Numbered from the stretch's first letter, positions 44,229 to 53,555 are shown. The stretch: DNA of 64,000 nt from Oceanicaulis alexandrii DSM 11625 (GCF_000420265.1 NZ_ATUP01000001.1:2232001-2296000); one strand, 5' to 3'. Numbers and translations are program-made. Notes: generated by a model from the sequence alone, not told the origin.

Positions 44229-45542
44229 ATGCGCTTTTCCCTCAAACCCTACCTGCCCAAGGGCCTGTTTGAGCGCTCGCTGCTGATCATCGTGCTGCCC
44301 GTCGCGCTGATGCAGGGGGCGGTGACCTGGGCGTTTTTTGAACAGCACTGGCAGACCACCACCGCGCGCCTGAGTGAGAGCGTCGCCGGCGAGGTGGCGC
44401 TGGTGGTCCGGCTGTACGAGCGCGACGGCCCCGAAGACTTCGACGCGCTGGCCAATCTCGCCTTCGCCACCACCGATCTCAGCGTCGAGTATCGCGAGGG
44501 GGATGTGCTGCCCACCACGCGGCGGACGGCGTTCTTCCGTGCGCTCGACCGCACGCTGCGCAGCGCGCTGGGGGCGGAGCTCGATCACGCCTTCTGGTTC
44601 GACACCACGCGCTATCCCTCCTACGTGGACATCCGGGTGCAGGTGGAGGGCGGCGTGCTGCGCTTCATCGCCGTGCGCGACCGGGTGTTCGCCACCACCG
44701 GGCATATCTTCCTGATCTGGCTGTTTCTGGCCACGGGCTTGCTGCTGACCGTCGCCATCCTGTTCATCCGCAATCAGGTCAAACCCATCCGCCAGCTGGC
44801 GGAGGCCGCCGAAGCCTTTGGCCGCGGCCAGGATGTGGAGCGGTTCAAGCCCGCCGGCGCCCGCGAGGTCCGCCGCGCCAGCGCGGCCTTTCTCGACATG
44901 CGCGCGCGCCTCAAACGTCATATCGAACAGCGCACGCAATTGCTCGCGGGCGTCAGCCATGACCTGCGCACGCCGCTGACGCGCCTGCGCCTGCAGCTCG
45001 CCCTGATGCCGCAAAGCGAGGAGCGCGACGCCGCTCGCCGCGATCTGGCGGACATGGAGGCGGCGCTTGAGGAATATCTCGCCTTCGCCCGCGGCCAGGC
45101 GGGGGAGGAGGCGGACGCGCTCGACCTCACCGCCCTGTGCGAAACCCTGGCTGATGACGCGGCCCGCGAAGGCGTCGATCTGGAGCTGGAGCTGGAAGAC
45201 GGGCTGACCGCGCCGGCGCGCGAAAGCGCGCTCAAGCGCGCCCTCGCCAATCTGGTGTCCAACGCCGCCGCCCATGCGCAGACCGTGCGCCTGAGCGCCC
45301 GCCGCAACGGCTCGCGCATTGAAATCCTGATTGATGATGACGGCCCCGGCATTCCCGGCGATCAGCGCGAGGAGGCGTTCAAACCCTTCTCTCGCCTCGA
45401 TGAAAGCCGCAACGCCAACCGCAAGGGCGTGGGCCTCGGCCTCGCCATCGCCCGCGACACCCTGCGCGCCCATGGCGGCGAACTGCGGCTTGAAGACTCA
45501 CCCTTGGGCGGGTTGCGCGCGCGGGTCAGTCTGCCGGCGTGA
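44229..45542 (+). CDS. Sensor histidine kinase, EnvZ-like
   Basis: 437 residues. Two membrane helices (about 18-38 and 157-178) enclose a periplasmic domain; HAMP (about 179-232), DHp with GVSHDLRTPLTRLRLQL, and HATPase (NLVSNAAAHA, DDGPGIPG, GVGLGLAIAR) follow. It is the cognate kinase of the preceding OmpR-type regulator. The stimulus is not evident. Confidence 0.93.
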   Translation: MRFSLKPYLPKGLFERSLLIIVLPVALMQGAVTWAFFEQHWQTTTARLSESVAGEVALVVRLYERDGPEDFDALANLAFATTDLSVEYREGDVLPTTRRTAFFRALDRTLRSALGAELDHAFWFDTTRYPSYVDIRVQVEGGVLRFIAVRDRVFATTGHIFLIWLFLATGLLLTVAILFIRNQVKPIRQLAEAAEAFGRGQDVERFKPAGAREVRRASAAFLDMRARLKRHIEQRTQLLAGVSHDLRTPLTRLRLQLALMPQSEERDAARRDLADMEAALEEYLAFARGQAGEEADALDLTALCETLADDAAREGVDLELELEDGLTAPARESALKRALANLVSNAAAHAQTVRLSARRNGSRIEILIDDDGPGIPGDQREEAFKPFSRLDESRNANRKGVGLGLAIARDTLRAHGGELRLEDSPLGGLRARVSLPA

Positions 45543-45554
45543 TTGCTCCACAGC

Positions 45555-45770
45555 TCCGTCCTCGGGCTTGACCCGGGGACCCATGGGCCTCCGGATCAAG
45601 TCCGAAGGCCGAGAGGTTGGGTACTGGCTTTCCCATAACCCCCAATCGTCATCCCGGCTACACAAACACTCTCTTTCCCGGCGAATGCCGGGACCCAGAG
45701 ATCATCAAGCGCCACGTATTCGGCCCTGGGCCCCCGCCTACGCAGGGGAAGAGAAGAGGAGATTGCTCCC
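45555..45770. repeat. Dispersed palindromic repeat units
   Basis: Two repeat types. The first (45555-45622) contains CTCGGGCTTGACCCGGGG and TCAAGTCCGAAGG, and recurs inside the gene at 45800 as 46273-46357. The second (about 45669-45765) contains TTCCCGGCGAATGCCGGGA and GCGCCACG, and recurs at 46629-46688; its last third recurs at 47533-47580. This is the same style as the GGACTTGATCC-type repeats of many alphaproteobacterial genomes. The interval has no gene. Confidence 0.7.
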
Positions 45771-45799
45771 AAACCGTCATCTTCCCATCTCCCCCCGCC

Positions 45800-46558
45800 T
45801 CATCCGCCATACTCGGGCGGCAGGGGCTTGATGCCCAGGGCGGCGCGGTGGGCGTCGGTGAAGTCCTCGCCCTCTTTCAGCCCGGCCTTCTCGCGCAAGT
45901 GCTCGTGCAGCCGGGTCAGCTTGGCTTCCAGCAGGGCGTGATAATCCACGCCGTCATCCTTTGCCGGCGCCGGCGCGGCGCTGGCCTGCATCCGCTCATA
46001 GCGTTCGGCCAGCCGCAAAGCCTGCTCGGCCTGGCGCAGGCGCCCGGCTTCAGTCAGGCGCAAGGCGCGCTGTTTCAACCCCCGCGCCATCGCCGCCCAT
46101 TGCTCAGCCGTGATCTCGGCGTCGTCGGTCTCTTCAATCTCTTTCCCGGCCTGAAACCCCGGACTTGATCCGGGGCCTCCCTCCGCGTGAGGCGCTGTAT
46201 CCTGAGGGAGATCCCGGCTCGCGCTGCGCGCGTCCGGGACTTCAGGAGGGGAGACACGCTCTCCCCCGCTCGGTCCTCGGACTTGATCCGGGGACCCAGG
46301 CCCCGCGGCGGCGTTTGCATGGGCCTCCGGGTCAAGCCCGAAGGCCGAGACGTTTGAGCTGCATCCCCGCCCCGACGCGGCCCAGGCTGCCGCCTCCAGA
46401 TCACAGACGCGAAAGCCATGGGCCTCGGCCCAGCGATAAATCGTGCTCACCCCCACGCCGCAGGCGCGCGCGATCTCGGCGGTCTCCGCCCCCGCCTTCC
46501 GCATCGCCCGCGCCCGGGCGATCCTCGGATCATTGATGTCAGGGCTCTCAGCGCTCAT
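45800..46558 (-). CDS. Helix-turn-helix protein with in-frame repeat insertion
   Basis: 252 residues. The N-terminal 60 residues contain a resolvase-type helix-turn-helix (AETAEIARACGVGVSTIYRWAE). The C-terminal part is helical and charged (EQWAAMARGLKQRALRL, LLEAKLTRLHEHLREKAGL). Between them, about residues 68-135 are encoded by palindromic repeats at 46157-46357 and read as low-complexity Pro/Gly/Ser sequence. The reading frame stays open through the repeats. A DNA-binding role is inferred from the motif only; terminase-like small proteins are an alternative. Confidence 0.65.
   Translation of the reverse strand: MSAESPDINDPRIARARAMRKAGAETAEIARACGVGVSTIYRWAEAHGFRVCDLEAAAWAASGRGCSSNVSAFGLDPEAHANAAAGPGSPDQVRGPSGGERVSPPEVPDARSASRDLPQDTAPHAEGGPGSSPGFQAGKEIEETDDAEITAEQWAAMARGLKQRALRLTEAGRLRQAEQALRLAERYERMQASAAPAPAKDDGVDYHALLEAKLTRLHEHLREKAGLKEGEDFTDAHRAALGIKPLPPEYGG
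46157..46357. repeat. Palindromic repeats inside a coding sequence
   Basis: CCCCGGACTTGATCCGGGG (46161-46179) is a perfect palindrome-like arm; CTCGGACTTGATCCGGGG and GGGTCAAGCCCGAAGG follow. The second block is homologous to 45555-45622 with a 20-base insert in the middle. The DNA is read in frame by the gene at 45800. Confidence 0.75.
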
Positions 46559-46624
46559 GGCGGTGAGAATAGGGGATGAGGGCGGGGTGGGGGATAGGGG
46601 TGGCGCTCTCCGCCTTGGACGCCC

Positions 46625-46690
46625 CCTCTTTCCCGGCGAAGGCCGGGATCCAGAGATATGCAGGCGCCACGCATCCGGCTCTGGATTTAG
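46625..46690. repeat. Dispersed repeat unit, second type
   Basis: CTTTCCCGGCGAAGGCCGGG, then ATCCAGAGATATGCAGG and GCGCCACGCATCCGGCTCTGG, matching 45669-45732 with a few changes. It marks the junction between GC-rich sequence and the AT-rich island that starts near 46690. Confidence 0.7.
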
Positions 46691-46803
46691 TACGCTCTGT
46701 TATGGAGAATTTTTGGTACATGCTTCCCCTGTAGCAAAAATATCTTGCTACCTTTGATGCATCTTGGCTTACTTAAGCAAAACAACGTCTAGGGGGGGCG
46801 AGC

Positions 46804-47490
46804 ATGAAAATGCATAAACATCTACTGGCGATACTTGGAGCGCTTGCTGCAACGGCCTGCGTATCGCCGCAGTACAATTATGTAGCTCCATCAGACCAAT
46901 TCAGTAGGCCGCCACTCAATGAGACCGTGACTGTTTCTGTTGGCGAGGAAATGCTCTCGCAAGGCAATATGGTTTATCAAGATGGTATCGCCATCGATGA
47001 GCGTACAGCGATCAGTGGTTATACCCTCCATGGCGGATTTTATCCGCAAGTGGGCCAAGATTCTGAAACGACGTTTCATAGCTTTCTTATGGGGAATGCT
47101 CCCGGCGAAGTGGGAACGCTTAGCCAAAATGTTTTTATGGACCCGCCACAGACAATCCAAGCGGAACTGGGTGGTTCTCAAATTTGTGTTGTGACGGCCT
47201 TCAATATGCGCACGTGCCGTGATCGTCCGTTTGAACGAACTCAGCGCATCGTTGCCAATACAAATTCATTCCAACAGACCTTGCTGTACAGCGGTCGCGT
47301 TGGAGACAAGGTCAACATTTCCTATCGTGAGTTTTCCGGCAACGTTGCGCGTCCGGCTTTCTCGAATGATGTTGAATACGATCTAAGTTCTTCGAGTGAA
47401 CTTGCCTATCGCGGAGCCAGGATTGAGGTGATTGAGGCGACGAATTCGTCGATCACATATCGTGTCCTGAGTAATTTCAATACGCGCTAG
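46804..47490 (+). CDS. Predicted lipoprotein of unknown function
   Basis: 228 residues with a signal peptide and lipobox LAATAC at residues 14-19, so it would be lipidated by Lgt. The mature sequence is polar with many Thr/Ser/Asn residues and one further cysteine pair (C128, C138). Codon use is more AT-rich than the flanks. A GGGGGGCGAGC precedes the ATG. No family is recognised. Confidence 0.75.
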   Translation: MKMHKHLLAILGALAATACVSPQYNYVAPSDQFSRPPLNETVTVSVGEEMLSQGNMVYQDGIAIDERTAISGYTLHGGFYPQVGQDSETTFHSFLMGNAPGEVGTLSQNVFMDPPQTIQAELGGSQICVVTAFNMRTCRDRPFERTQRIVANTNSFQQTLLYSGRVGDKVNISYREFSGNVARPAFSNDVEYDLSSSSELAYRGARIEVIEATNSSITYRVLSNFNTR

Positions 47491-47532
47491 CGCTTAATCT
47501 GATCAGCTTGTCAGTCGCGTATGGTTACCACG

Positions 47533-47700
47533 ACTCCGGCTCTGGGCCCCGGCATTCGCCGGGGAAGAGAAGGGGGATGCATCGCCACCCGTCATCCCGG
47601 CCTTGAGCCGGGATTTACTGCAGGCGTCGTAGAGATCAGATAGGAGCGTTTCCGGTTGATCCCGGATCGCTGCGCGTCCGGGCTGTCTGAAGCTGTTGAG
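47533..47700. repeat. Dispersed repeat units, degenerate
   Basis: CGGCTCTGGGCCCCGGCATTC-type sequence (47540-47575), GTCATCCCGGCCTTGAGCC (47598-47616) and CGGTTGATCCCGGATCGCTG (47655-47674). They match arms of the repeats at 45.6 and 46.3 kb. No gene is seen in 47491-47722. Confidence 0.6.
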
Positions 47701-47722
47701 TTATTAGAAAGCGATCTCTGGG

Positions 47723-48034
47723 CTATTCGTCTGGAAGTGACTCTAGATCGTCAAAGAGGTCAGCTGTATCGCTGCTTGGGACAACGCCGAAACCTTTGCC
47801 TTGGGTTATGCAAGGATGTTTGGGCCATGGATGTCCAAGAGCGCTAAACCACGTCGAACCGCCTTTATTCGATCGGTAGTAGTAACAAGTCTGGCCGCAG
47901 TCTGGGCAGCTCGTTTGATAGCAGGTGCCGTTCTTGTATTTTTTGGGCTCTGATGCGGCAGACCGAATTAGGGCTGAGCGTACGTAAACTCTCTTACCGT
48001 TTACATAGCGAAAGTGAGCCTTCCTAACGTGCAA
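47723..48034 (-). CDS. Zinc-ribbon-like small protein
   Basis: 103 residues. The only start in frame is TTG at 48034, without a clear ribosome site, so the N-terminus is uncertain. CPDCGQTCYYYRSNKGG is a CxxC zinc-ribbon half, and FSALGHPWPKHPC supplies the second half; the GxPWPKHPC ending is one I associate with zinc-ribbon proteins of several phyla. It sits in the AT-rich island upstream of the Kiwa pair on the other strand. Confidence 0.55.
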   Translation of the reverse strand: MHVRKAHFRYVNGKRVYVRSALIRSAASEPKKYKNGTCYQTSCPDCGQTCYYYRSNKGGSTWFSALGHPWPKHPCITQGKGFGVVPSSDTADLFDDLESLPDE

Positions 48035-48164
48035 TTTTTTTATCCACTAATTGTTGGTCAATCTACGAGAGAGAGTGCGATGATAAGGTTAGTTACTCCC
48101 GCTTGGATCAACCAGTGATAAAATTTAGTTTGACAAATGTTCTGGATTTGTTCCTAGTGAGGGC

Positions 48165-48698
48165 ATGATGAGCCGTATCGGATATGTCATAATCGTTATT
48201 TCATTTTTGTGGCCAATGTTGATTGTTGCCACCGCTGCCCTGTGGGGAGATTGGAGTAAATTTGTAATATCTTCTATTCTTGTAATAGTTTCTACAATTT
48301 GCTCTATATCTATAATATCATTCCTTTCTAATAGAAAGGGTGGAAATTCAACTAAAATTAGGAATATCAATGGAATTGATAAGGACGTAATGTCGTTTGT
48401 TATATCGTTTCTACCAGCATTTTTTATAAACGAGATAACGGATACTAAAGGGCTGGTTATATTTGTTACATTTTCTTCATTGTTTGTAATGGCTTTAATT
48501 GCTACTCGTTCATATTTTACCAATCTTTTCCTTTTGTTTTGGGGGTGGAGAGTTTATTCTGCGGAAATCCAGTCTGGCGGCAAGGAGGTAATTCATGCCT
48601 ACCTTATTGTGCCCCGTGAGAATAAATTAACAAATGATATTGTGAAGCTAGTGAGAATCGCTAGTACTAACTTTTACGTTGTTCCTAGGCTGGGTTAA
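48165..48698 (+). CDS. kwaA: Kiwa system membrane protein KwaA
   Basis: 177 residues with four hydrophobic spans (about 5-27, 33-55, 76-92, 96-125), then a C-terminal cytoplasmic segment LFWGWRVYSAEIQSGGKEVIHAYL ending NFYVVPRLG. This layout, and the NPxLxxxGYRxY-like junction, fit KwaA, which forms a membrane complex with KwaB. It is AT-rich. ATGs at 48165 and 48168 follow GAGGG; TTGACA at 48130-48135 may be a -35 element. KwaB starts 7 bp after the stop. Assignment is by layout and remembered family pattern. Confidence 0.7.
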   Translation: MMSRIGYVIIVISFLWPMLIVATAALWGDWSKFVISSILVIVSTICSISIISFLSNRKGGNSTKIRNINGIDKDVMSFVISFLPAFFINEITDTKGLVIFVTFSSLFVMALIATRSYFTNLFLLFWGWRVYSAEIQSGGKEVIHAYLIVPRENKLTNDIVKLVRIASTNFYVVPRLG

Positions 48699-48705
48699 TT
48701 TTTCT

Positions 48706-49701
48706 ATGTCTGACAATCTGAACGTTGAAGAGGATCTGCTAAAGAAAGCGGAAGCGGAGCTTAGCGACCTGATTCAAATTTTGGGAGCCGCAGGCGGCCC
48801 CTCAGATGCAAGCATCTTTCTTGGCACCCTGAAGCCCAACCAGCCAGATGGGGGGTGGGCTAGGCTAAATGCTAGGGATGACCTCAGAATTCAGTTAGCT
48901 GGTGGAATAAAGAGGCGGCTCCTGAGCTTGGCAGAGCGTGATGTTGTGCCGCTAGAATATGATGCTGTAACTGACTCATCCATTGGTATATTGCCATCTG
49001 ATTTTGAAGGTGGCCCTAGGACTTTTCTGGATAACCTTCCTGGCATTGAGATTGACGGCACTATTAAGCCTACTTCGGAAAATGTTTCTGACCAAAAGAT
49101 AAGGTTGACACGGTTTGTAACTAATGACGCGAGTGAGTGCATTGATGTTTTCACCAAGAGTGGGAATATAAAAACTGTACGCGCCGCTCATGTAGCTCTT
49201 TTTGAGAAGGACCTTTTGATTCCAAGCGATAGTGATATATTCACGCTTTCTGATGACATTGATTTTTTCTTATTCCGTGGATTTTATTATATATTCAACG
49301 CGAATGCCTTTCAGGTGGCCACTAATTTTAATAAAGCAATTGAAGACAAGGCCAAGGAGGGGCTGAGTGTTCTGTCTTCGATTGATAGCATTGAAATAAC
49401 AAATATGGATGATTTTTCCTCTGCTGTGACGGGAAGTAAGCTATTTGCGCGAAAGCTCGCAGCTCTTCAGTATGGAAACTATCTTAAACAGTGTACTGGG
49501 CCTAGAATTCGATCATACATTTCCACCCATGGCCTTAATGTCCATATAGAAATGGAAGGTGATAAGGCTATTTTGACGCCAGACCTTTCCAGTCATGCAA
49601 AGCGTAGTCTGTTTCTAAGTGTTCTGGCGGAAGATATTTTCGAAGGGGGAATTACTGGTCAGAAGCACCGCGCAGTGAAAAAAGTTCCACATAAAAATTA
49701 A
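48706..49701 (+). CDS. kwaB: Kiwa system effector KwaB (DUF4868)
   Basis: 331 residues from the ATG at 48706. The core stretch FFLFRGFYYIFNANAFQVATNFN then KAIEDKAKEGLSVLSSIDSI and SKLFARKLAALQYGNYL fit the DUF4868 pattern of KwaB, which in Kiwa binds DNA and stops phage replication after infection is sensed by KwaA. It is AT-rich like kwaA, ends four bases from the convergent uvrB, and lies in the island bounded by dispersed repeats. No other defence gene is adjacent. Confidence 0.72.
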   Translation: MSDNLNVEEDLLKKAEAELSDLIQILGAAGGPSDASIFLGTLKPNQPDGGWARLNARDDLRIQLAGGIKRRLLSLAERDVVPLEYDAVTDSSIGILPSDFEGGPRTFLDNLPGIEIDGTIKPTSENVSDQKIRLTRFVTNDASECIDVFTKSGNIKTVRAAHVALFEKDLLIPSDSDIFTLSDDIDFFLFRGFYYIFNANAFQVATNFNKAIEDKAKEGLSVLSSIDSIEITNMDDFSSAVTGSKLFARKLAALQYGNYLKQCTGPRIRSYISTHGLNVHIEMEGDKAILTPDLSSHAKRSLFLSVLAEDIFEGGITGQKHRAVKKVPHKN

Positions 49702-49705
49702 CCCC

Positions 49706-51916
49706 CTAAGCCCCCTCCAGCTTCTTGATCTCATCGCGTAGCCGCGCCGCTTCCTCAAACTCCAGATCGGCCGCCGCCACACGCATCCGCTTCTCCAGAT
49801 CGGCGATCGTGGCCTTGAGATTGTTGGGTTCGAAGCGGGCCTGATCCTCGGCGACGGCGCGCTCGCGTTTCTTGTCGCGGGATTTGCCGCGGCCCTTGGC
49901 GGTTTGCTCCATCACGCCTTGCAGAATGTCGCTGACGCCGCGGACCACCGTGCGCGGGGTGATGCCGTGCTCGAGATTGTGGGCGATCTGTTTCTCGCGG
50001 CGGCGTTCGGTCTCCTCCATCGCCCGCTCCATGGAGCCGGTGATGCGGTCGGCATAGAGGATCACCTTGGCGTCGGCGTTCCTTGCCGCGCGGCCAATGG
50101 TCTGAACGAGCGAGGTTTCAGAGCGCAGGAAGCCTTCCTTGTCCGCATCGAGAATGCCGACGAGGCCGCATTCGGGGATGTCGAGGCCCTCGCGCAGCAG
50201 GTTGATGCCGACGAGGACGTCGTATTCGCCCAGGCGCAGATCGCGGATCAGCTCGATCCGCTCCACCGTGTCGATGTCCGAGTGCATGTAGCGGACCTTC
50301 AGCCCCTGCTCATGCATGTATTCGGTGAGGTCCTCGGCCATTTTCTTGGTCAGGGTGGTGATGAGGGTGCGAAAGCCCTTTTCGGCGGCCTTGCGGGCCT
50401 CTTCGATGATGTCGTCGACCTGGCTGGAGGTTTCGGTCTGCACCGGGCGCACTTCCACGGGCGGGTCGATCAGGCCGGTGGGGCGGATGACCTGTTCGGT
50501 GAACACGCCGCCGGTCTGGTTCAGCTCCCACTTTCCCGGAGTCGCGGAGACGTGCAGGGTTTGCGGGCGCATGGCCTCCCATTCCTCGAATTTGAGGGGG
50601 CGGTTATCCAGGCAGGAGGGCAGGCGGAAGCCGTGCTCGGCCAGGGTGCGCTTGCGGCTGAAGTCGCCTTTGTACATGGCGCCGAGCTGGGGCACGGTGA
50701 CATGGCTTTCGTCGATGAAGACCAGCGCGTTGTCGGGCATGTATTCAAACATGGTGGGGGGCGGCTCGCCGGGCTTGCGGCCGGTGAGATAGCGCGAATA
50801 GTTCTCGATCCCCATGCACGAGCCGGTGGCCTCGAGCATTTCAAGGTCGAACTCGGTGCGCTGTTGCAGGCGCTGGGCCTCCAAGAGCTTGCCGTTGGCC
50901 TCCATCCATTCCAGGCGCTCGGTGAGCTCTTTTTTGATGCTGACAATGGCCTGGTTCAGCGTCGGGCGCGGGGTGACATAGTGCGAGTTCGCGTAGACGC
51001 GGACCTTCTCAAGCTCGCTGATCGGCTGGCCGGTGAGGGCGTCGAATTCCTTGATGGACTCGATCTCGTCGCCGAAAAAGCTGATGCGCCAGGCGCGGGC
51101 GTCATAGTGGGCGGGGAAGATCTCCAGCACGTCGCCGCGCAGGCGGAAGGTGCCGCGCTGGAAGGCGGCGTCGTTTCTTGTGTACTGCAGCGAGACGAGG
51201 TCGCGCATGACCTGGCGGGGGTCTTTCTCCGCCCCCACCTCCAGATCGAATACCATGGCGGTGTAGGTCTCAACCGAGCCGATGCCGTAAATGCAGGACA
51301 CCGAGGCGACGATGATGACGTCGTCGCGCTCCAGGATCGCGCGGGTGGCGGCGTGGCGCATCCGGTCGATGGCCTCGTTGATGGTGGACTCCTTCTCGAT
51401 GAAGGTGTCCGTGCGCGGCACATAGGCTTCGGGCTGGTAGTAGTCGTAGTAGGAGACGAAATACTCCACCGCATTATGGGGAAAATACGCCTTGAACTCG
51501 CCGTATAACTGCGCCGCCAGGGTTTTGTTCGGCGCCAGGATCAAAGCGGGACGCTGAACGTTTTCAATCACTTTCGCCATGGTGAAAGTCTTGCCGGAGC
51601 CGGTGACTCCGAGGAGAACCTGGTCCTTCTCCGACTGATTAACCCCCTCCACCAGCTCCGCGATCGCATGGGGCTGGTCGCCGGCGGGTTCGTAGTCGGA
51701 GACCATCTGGAATTTCTGCCCCCCCTCCGATTTGTCGTGACGGTCGGGGCGGTGCGGGGTCCAGTTCGCAGGCAGGCTCAGCGGATCCTTGATGGATCCG
51801 GACACGGCCTGGTCCTGAACAAAATCGGCCTGGGCCATGTCCTCGACGCCTTGCGGGGCGAGGGCGCTATCATCACGGGTCAGCTTGGGCATGGGGGCAA
51901 TATGGGGGCGCTGCAA
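49706..51916 (-). CDS. uvrB: Excinuclease ABC subunit B
   Basis: 736 residues with a 70-residue N-terminal extension that is unusual for UvrB and low in conserved features. Walker [17 protein letters not shown], the beta-hairpin region [25 protein letters not shown], the helicase motif QTIGRAARN and the C-terminal UVR helix ([29 protein letters not shown]) are all present. It acts in nucleotide excision repair with UvrA and UvrC. The start could be the ATG at 51892 instead of 51916. Confidence 0.97.
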   Translation of the reverse strand: MQRPHIAPMPKLTRDDSALAPQGVEDMAQADFVQDQAVSGSIKDPLSLPANWTPHRPDRHDKSEGGQKFQMVSDYEPAGDQPHAIAELVEGVNQSEKDQVLLGVTGSGKTFTMAKVIENVQRPALILAPNKTLAAQLYGEFKAYFPHNAVEYFVSYYDYYQPEAYVPRTDTFIEKESTINEAIDRMRHAATRAILERDDVIIVASVSCIYGIGSVETYTAMVFDLEVGAEKDPRQVMRDLVSLQYTRNDAAFQRGTFRLRGDVLEIFPAHYDARAWRISFFGDEIESIKEFDALTGQPISELEKVRVYANSHYVTPRPTLNQAIVSIKKELTERLEWMEANGKLLEAQRLQQRTEFDLEMLEATGSCMGIENYSRYLTGRKPGEPPPTMFEYMPDNALVFIDESHVTVPQLGAMYKGDFSRKRTLAEHGFRLPSCLDNRPLKFEEWEAMRPQTLHVSATPGKWELNQTGGVFTEQVIRPTGLIDPPVEVRPVQTETSSQVDDIIEEARKAAEKGFRTLITTLTKKMAEDLTEYMHEQGLKVRYMHSDIDTVERIELIRDLRLGEYDVLVGINLLREGLDIPECGLVGILDADKEGFLRSETSLVQTIGRAARNADAKVILYADRITGSMERAMEETERRREKQIAHNLEHGITPRTVVRGVSDILQGVMEQTAKGRGKSRDKKRERAVAEDQARFEPNNLKATIADLEKRMRVAAADLEFEEAARLRDEIKKLEGA

Positions 51917-52014
51917 CGGCTTGAACAGGGGGTGCGGAGCTGCAAGTCTTGTTTAACCGTTTGTGAGGCAATGTGCGGGTCACGGACGTCAATCAGCAGG
52001 GTCGCTAAAGCGCC

Positions 52015-52524
52015 ATGTCTCAAGGCAGTTTTGAACGAATTCGGGTGCTTATCGTTGAGGATAACGCCCACATGTCCTCGATCCTGCGCACGATTTTGCA
52101 GGGCTTCGGGGTGCGCTCGGTGATCGAGACCCGCGACGCAGCGGATGCTTTCGAGTTGATGCGCAACGCCAATCCGGATTTGGCGCTGGTCGATTACATG
52201 CTCGGCGATGTGGACGGGCTGGAATTCACCCGGCTGATCCGCACCGCGTCCGACAGCCCGAACAAGTATCTGCCGATCGTGATGGTGTCGGGCCACACTG
52301 ACCGCTCGAAAGTCTTTGAGGCGATCAATGCGGGGGTGAACGAATACCTCGCCAAGCCGGTCCGGCCGGTGGATCTGTACAATCGCCTGGTGACCCTGAT
52401 CGAGAAGCCGCGACGCTTTGTGAAGACGCCGGGCTATTTCGGTCCCGACCGTCGTCGCCGTCAGGATCCGCGCTATGCGGGTCCCTTCCGCCGCATCGGC
52501 GACAAGGAAGAAGGCAAGGGCTAG
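52015..52524 (+). CDS. CheY-like single-domain response regulator with basic tail
   Basis: 169 residues: receiver (about 8-130) with ED near residue 16, phospho-acceptor Asp60 (LALVDYMLGD), and Lys in YLAKPVRP. A 35-residue basic, arginine-rich tail (FGPDRRRRQDPRYAGPFRRIGDK) follows, with no known output domain. It overlaps the convergent threonine-aldolase gene by four bases. No kinase is next to it. Confidence 0.9.
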   Translation: MSQGSFERIRVLIVEDNAHMSSILRTILQGFGVRSVIETRDAADAFELMRNANPDLALVDYMLGDVDGLEFTRLIRTASDSPNKYLPIVMVSGHTDRSKVFEAINAGVNEYLAKPVRPVDLYNRLVTLIEKPRRFVKTPGYFGPDRRRRQDPRYAGPFRRIGDKEEGKG

Positions 52525-53555
52525 GCCTCAGCCTCAGCCTCAGCCGCGTCCAGAACGGCGCTGATTTCGGCGTCGGTCGTGCACCAGCTGGCCACGAAGC
52601 GCGCCGAGCCGTCCGGCCAGCTGTAAAATCCGGCCCCGGCCTCGCGCAGGCGCGCGGCCAGCGTCTCATCAAGCCGGATGAACACCTCATTGCCTTCAGT
52701 GGGATGCACAAGCTCCGCCCCTGGCAGCGCCGCCAGCCCGTCTGACAGGCGCTTGGCGGCGGCGTTGGCTTTGCGCGCCAGATCCAGCCAGAGATTTTGC
52801 TCCAGCCAGGCGCCCATCTGGGCGGAGACATAGCGCATCTTGGGCAGCATAAGCCCGGCGCGTTTCTGATTGGCGAGCAGTTGGGGCAGGCGGTCCTTGA
52901 CCGACGGGAACAGGATGATCGCTTCGCTTGCCATGACGCCGTTTTTTGTGGCGCCCAGGCTCAGCGCGTCGACGCCGCGTTTCCAGGTCATCTCGGCGGG
53001 CGTGCAGCTCAGCGAGACCAACGCGTTGGAAAAGCGCGCCCCGTCCATGTGCACGAACAGATCGCGCGCTTTCGCCTGGCTGATCAAGGCGTCCAGCTCG
53101 TCCAGCGTATAGGCGCAGCCTGACTCGTTGAGCTGGGACAGGCTCAGAACGGCGGGCGGCGTGGCGTGGACAAAGTCACTCGGCCATTGCTTCAGCGTGT
53201 CAGCCAGCGCTTCGGGATGGATTTTGGCGTGTTCGCCCGCCAGCGGCAGCAGCTTGGCGCCGCGGGTGAAAAACTCCGGCGCGCCGCGTTCATCGCGATG
53301 GATGTGCGCTTCGTCATGACACAACACCATGGCGTCTGGCGGGCACAGCACGGAAAGGGCCAATGCGTTGGAGGCTGTCCCGGACACCGTGAAGACCACC
53401 TCCAGCTCTGTTTCAAACAGCTCGCAGAGCTGGCGTTTCACCCCGGCGCTGACGGGGTCAGCGCCATAGCTGGGCGCGAAGCCGTCATTGGCGCGAGCCA
53501 AAGCATCCAGAAGGGCCGGGTGGGCGGGGGCGGTGGTGTCGGACAGAAAATTCAT
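52521..53555 (-). CDS. ltaE: Low-specificity threonine aldolase
   Basis: 344 residues from the ATG at 53555. It has the PLP-fold stretches NFLSDTTAPAHPALLDAL, SYGADPVSAG, the active Lys region SLGATKNGVM, and HMDGARFSNAL of the beta-eliminating lyase family. It cleaves threonine or allo-threonine to glycine and acetaldehyde. Confidence 0.93.
   Translation of the reverse strand: MNFLSDTTAPAHPALLDALARANDGFAPSYGADPVSAGVKRQLCELFETELEVVFTVSGTASNALALSVLCPPDAMVLCHDEAHIHRDERGAPEFFTRGAKLLPLAGEHAKIHPEALADTLKQWPSDFVHATPPAVLSLSQLNESGCAYTLDELDALISQAKARDLFVHMDGARFSNALVSLSCTPAEMTWKRGVDALSLGATKNGVMASEAIILFPSVKDRLPQLLANQKRAGLMLPKMRYVSAQMGAWLEQNLWLDLARKANAAAKRLSDGLAALPGAELVHPTEGNEVFIRLDETLAARLREAGAGFYSWPDGSARFVASWCTTDAEISAVLDAAEAEAEA

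Noticed and set aside
44220-45473. Minus-strand open frame across the sensor kinase
   Set aside because: The plus-strand kinase has all expected motifs and the antisense frame has none.
47656-47847. 63-codon plus-strand ORF in the repeat region
   Set aside because: Overlaps the zinc-ribbon gene in the opposite strand and part of a dispersed repeat; no ribosome site.
49904-51508. Long open frame (534 codons) on the plus strand
   Set aside because: It lies antisense to uvrB, whose full domain set is on the minus strand; high GC gives long open antisense frames. No ribosome site or recognisable family.
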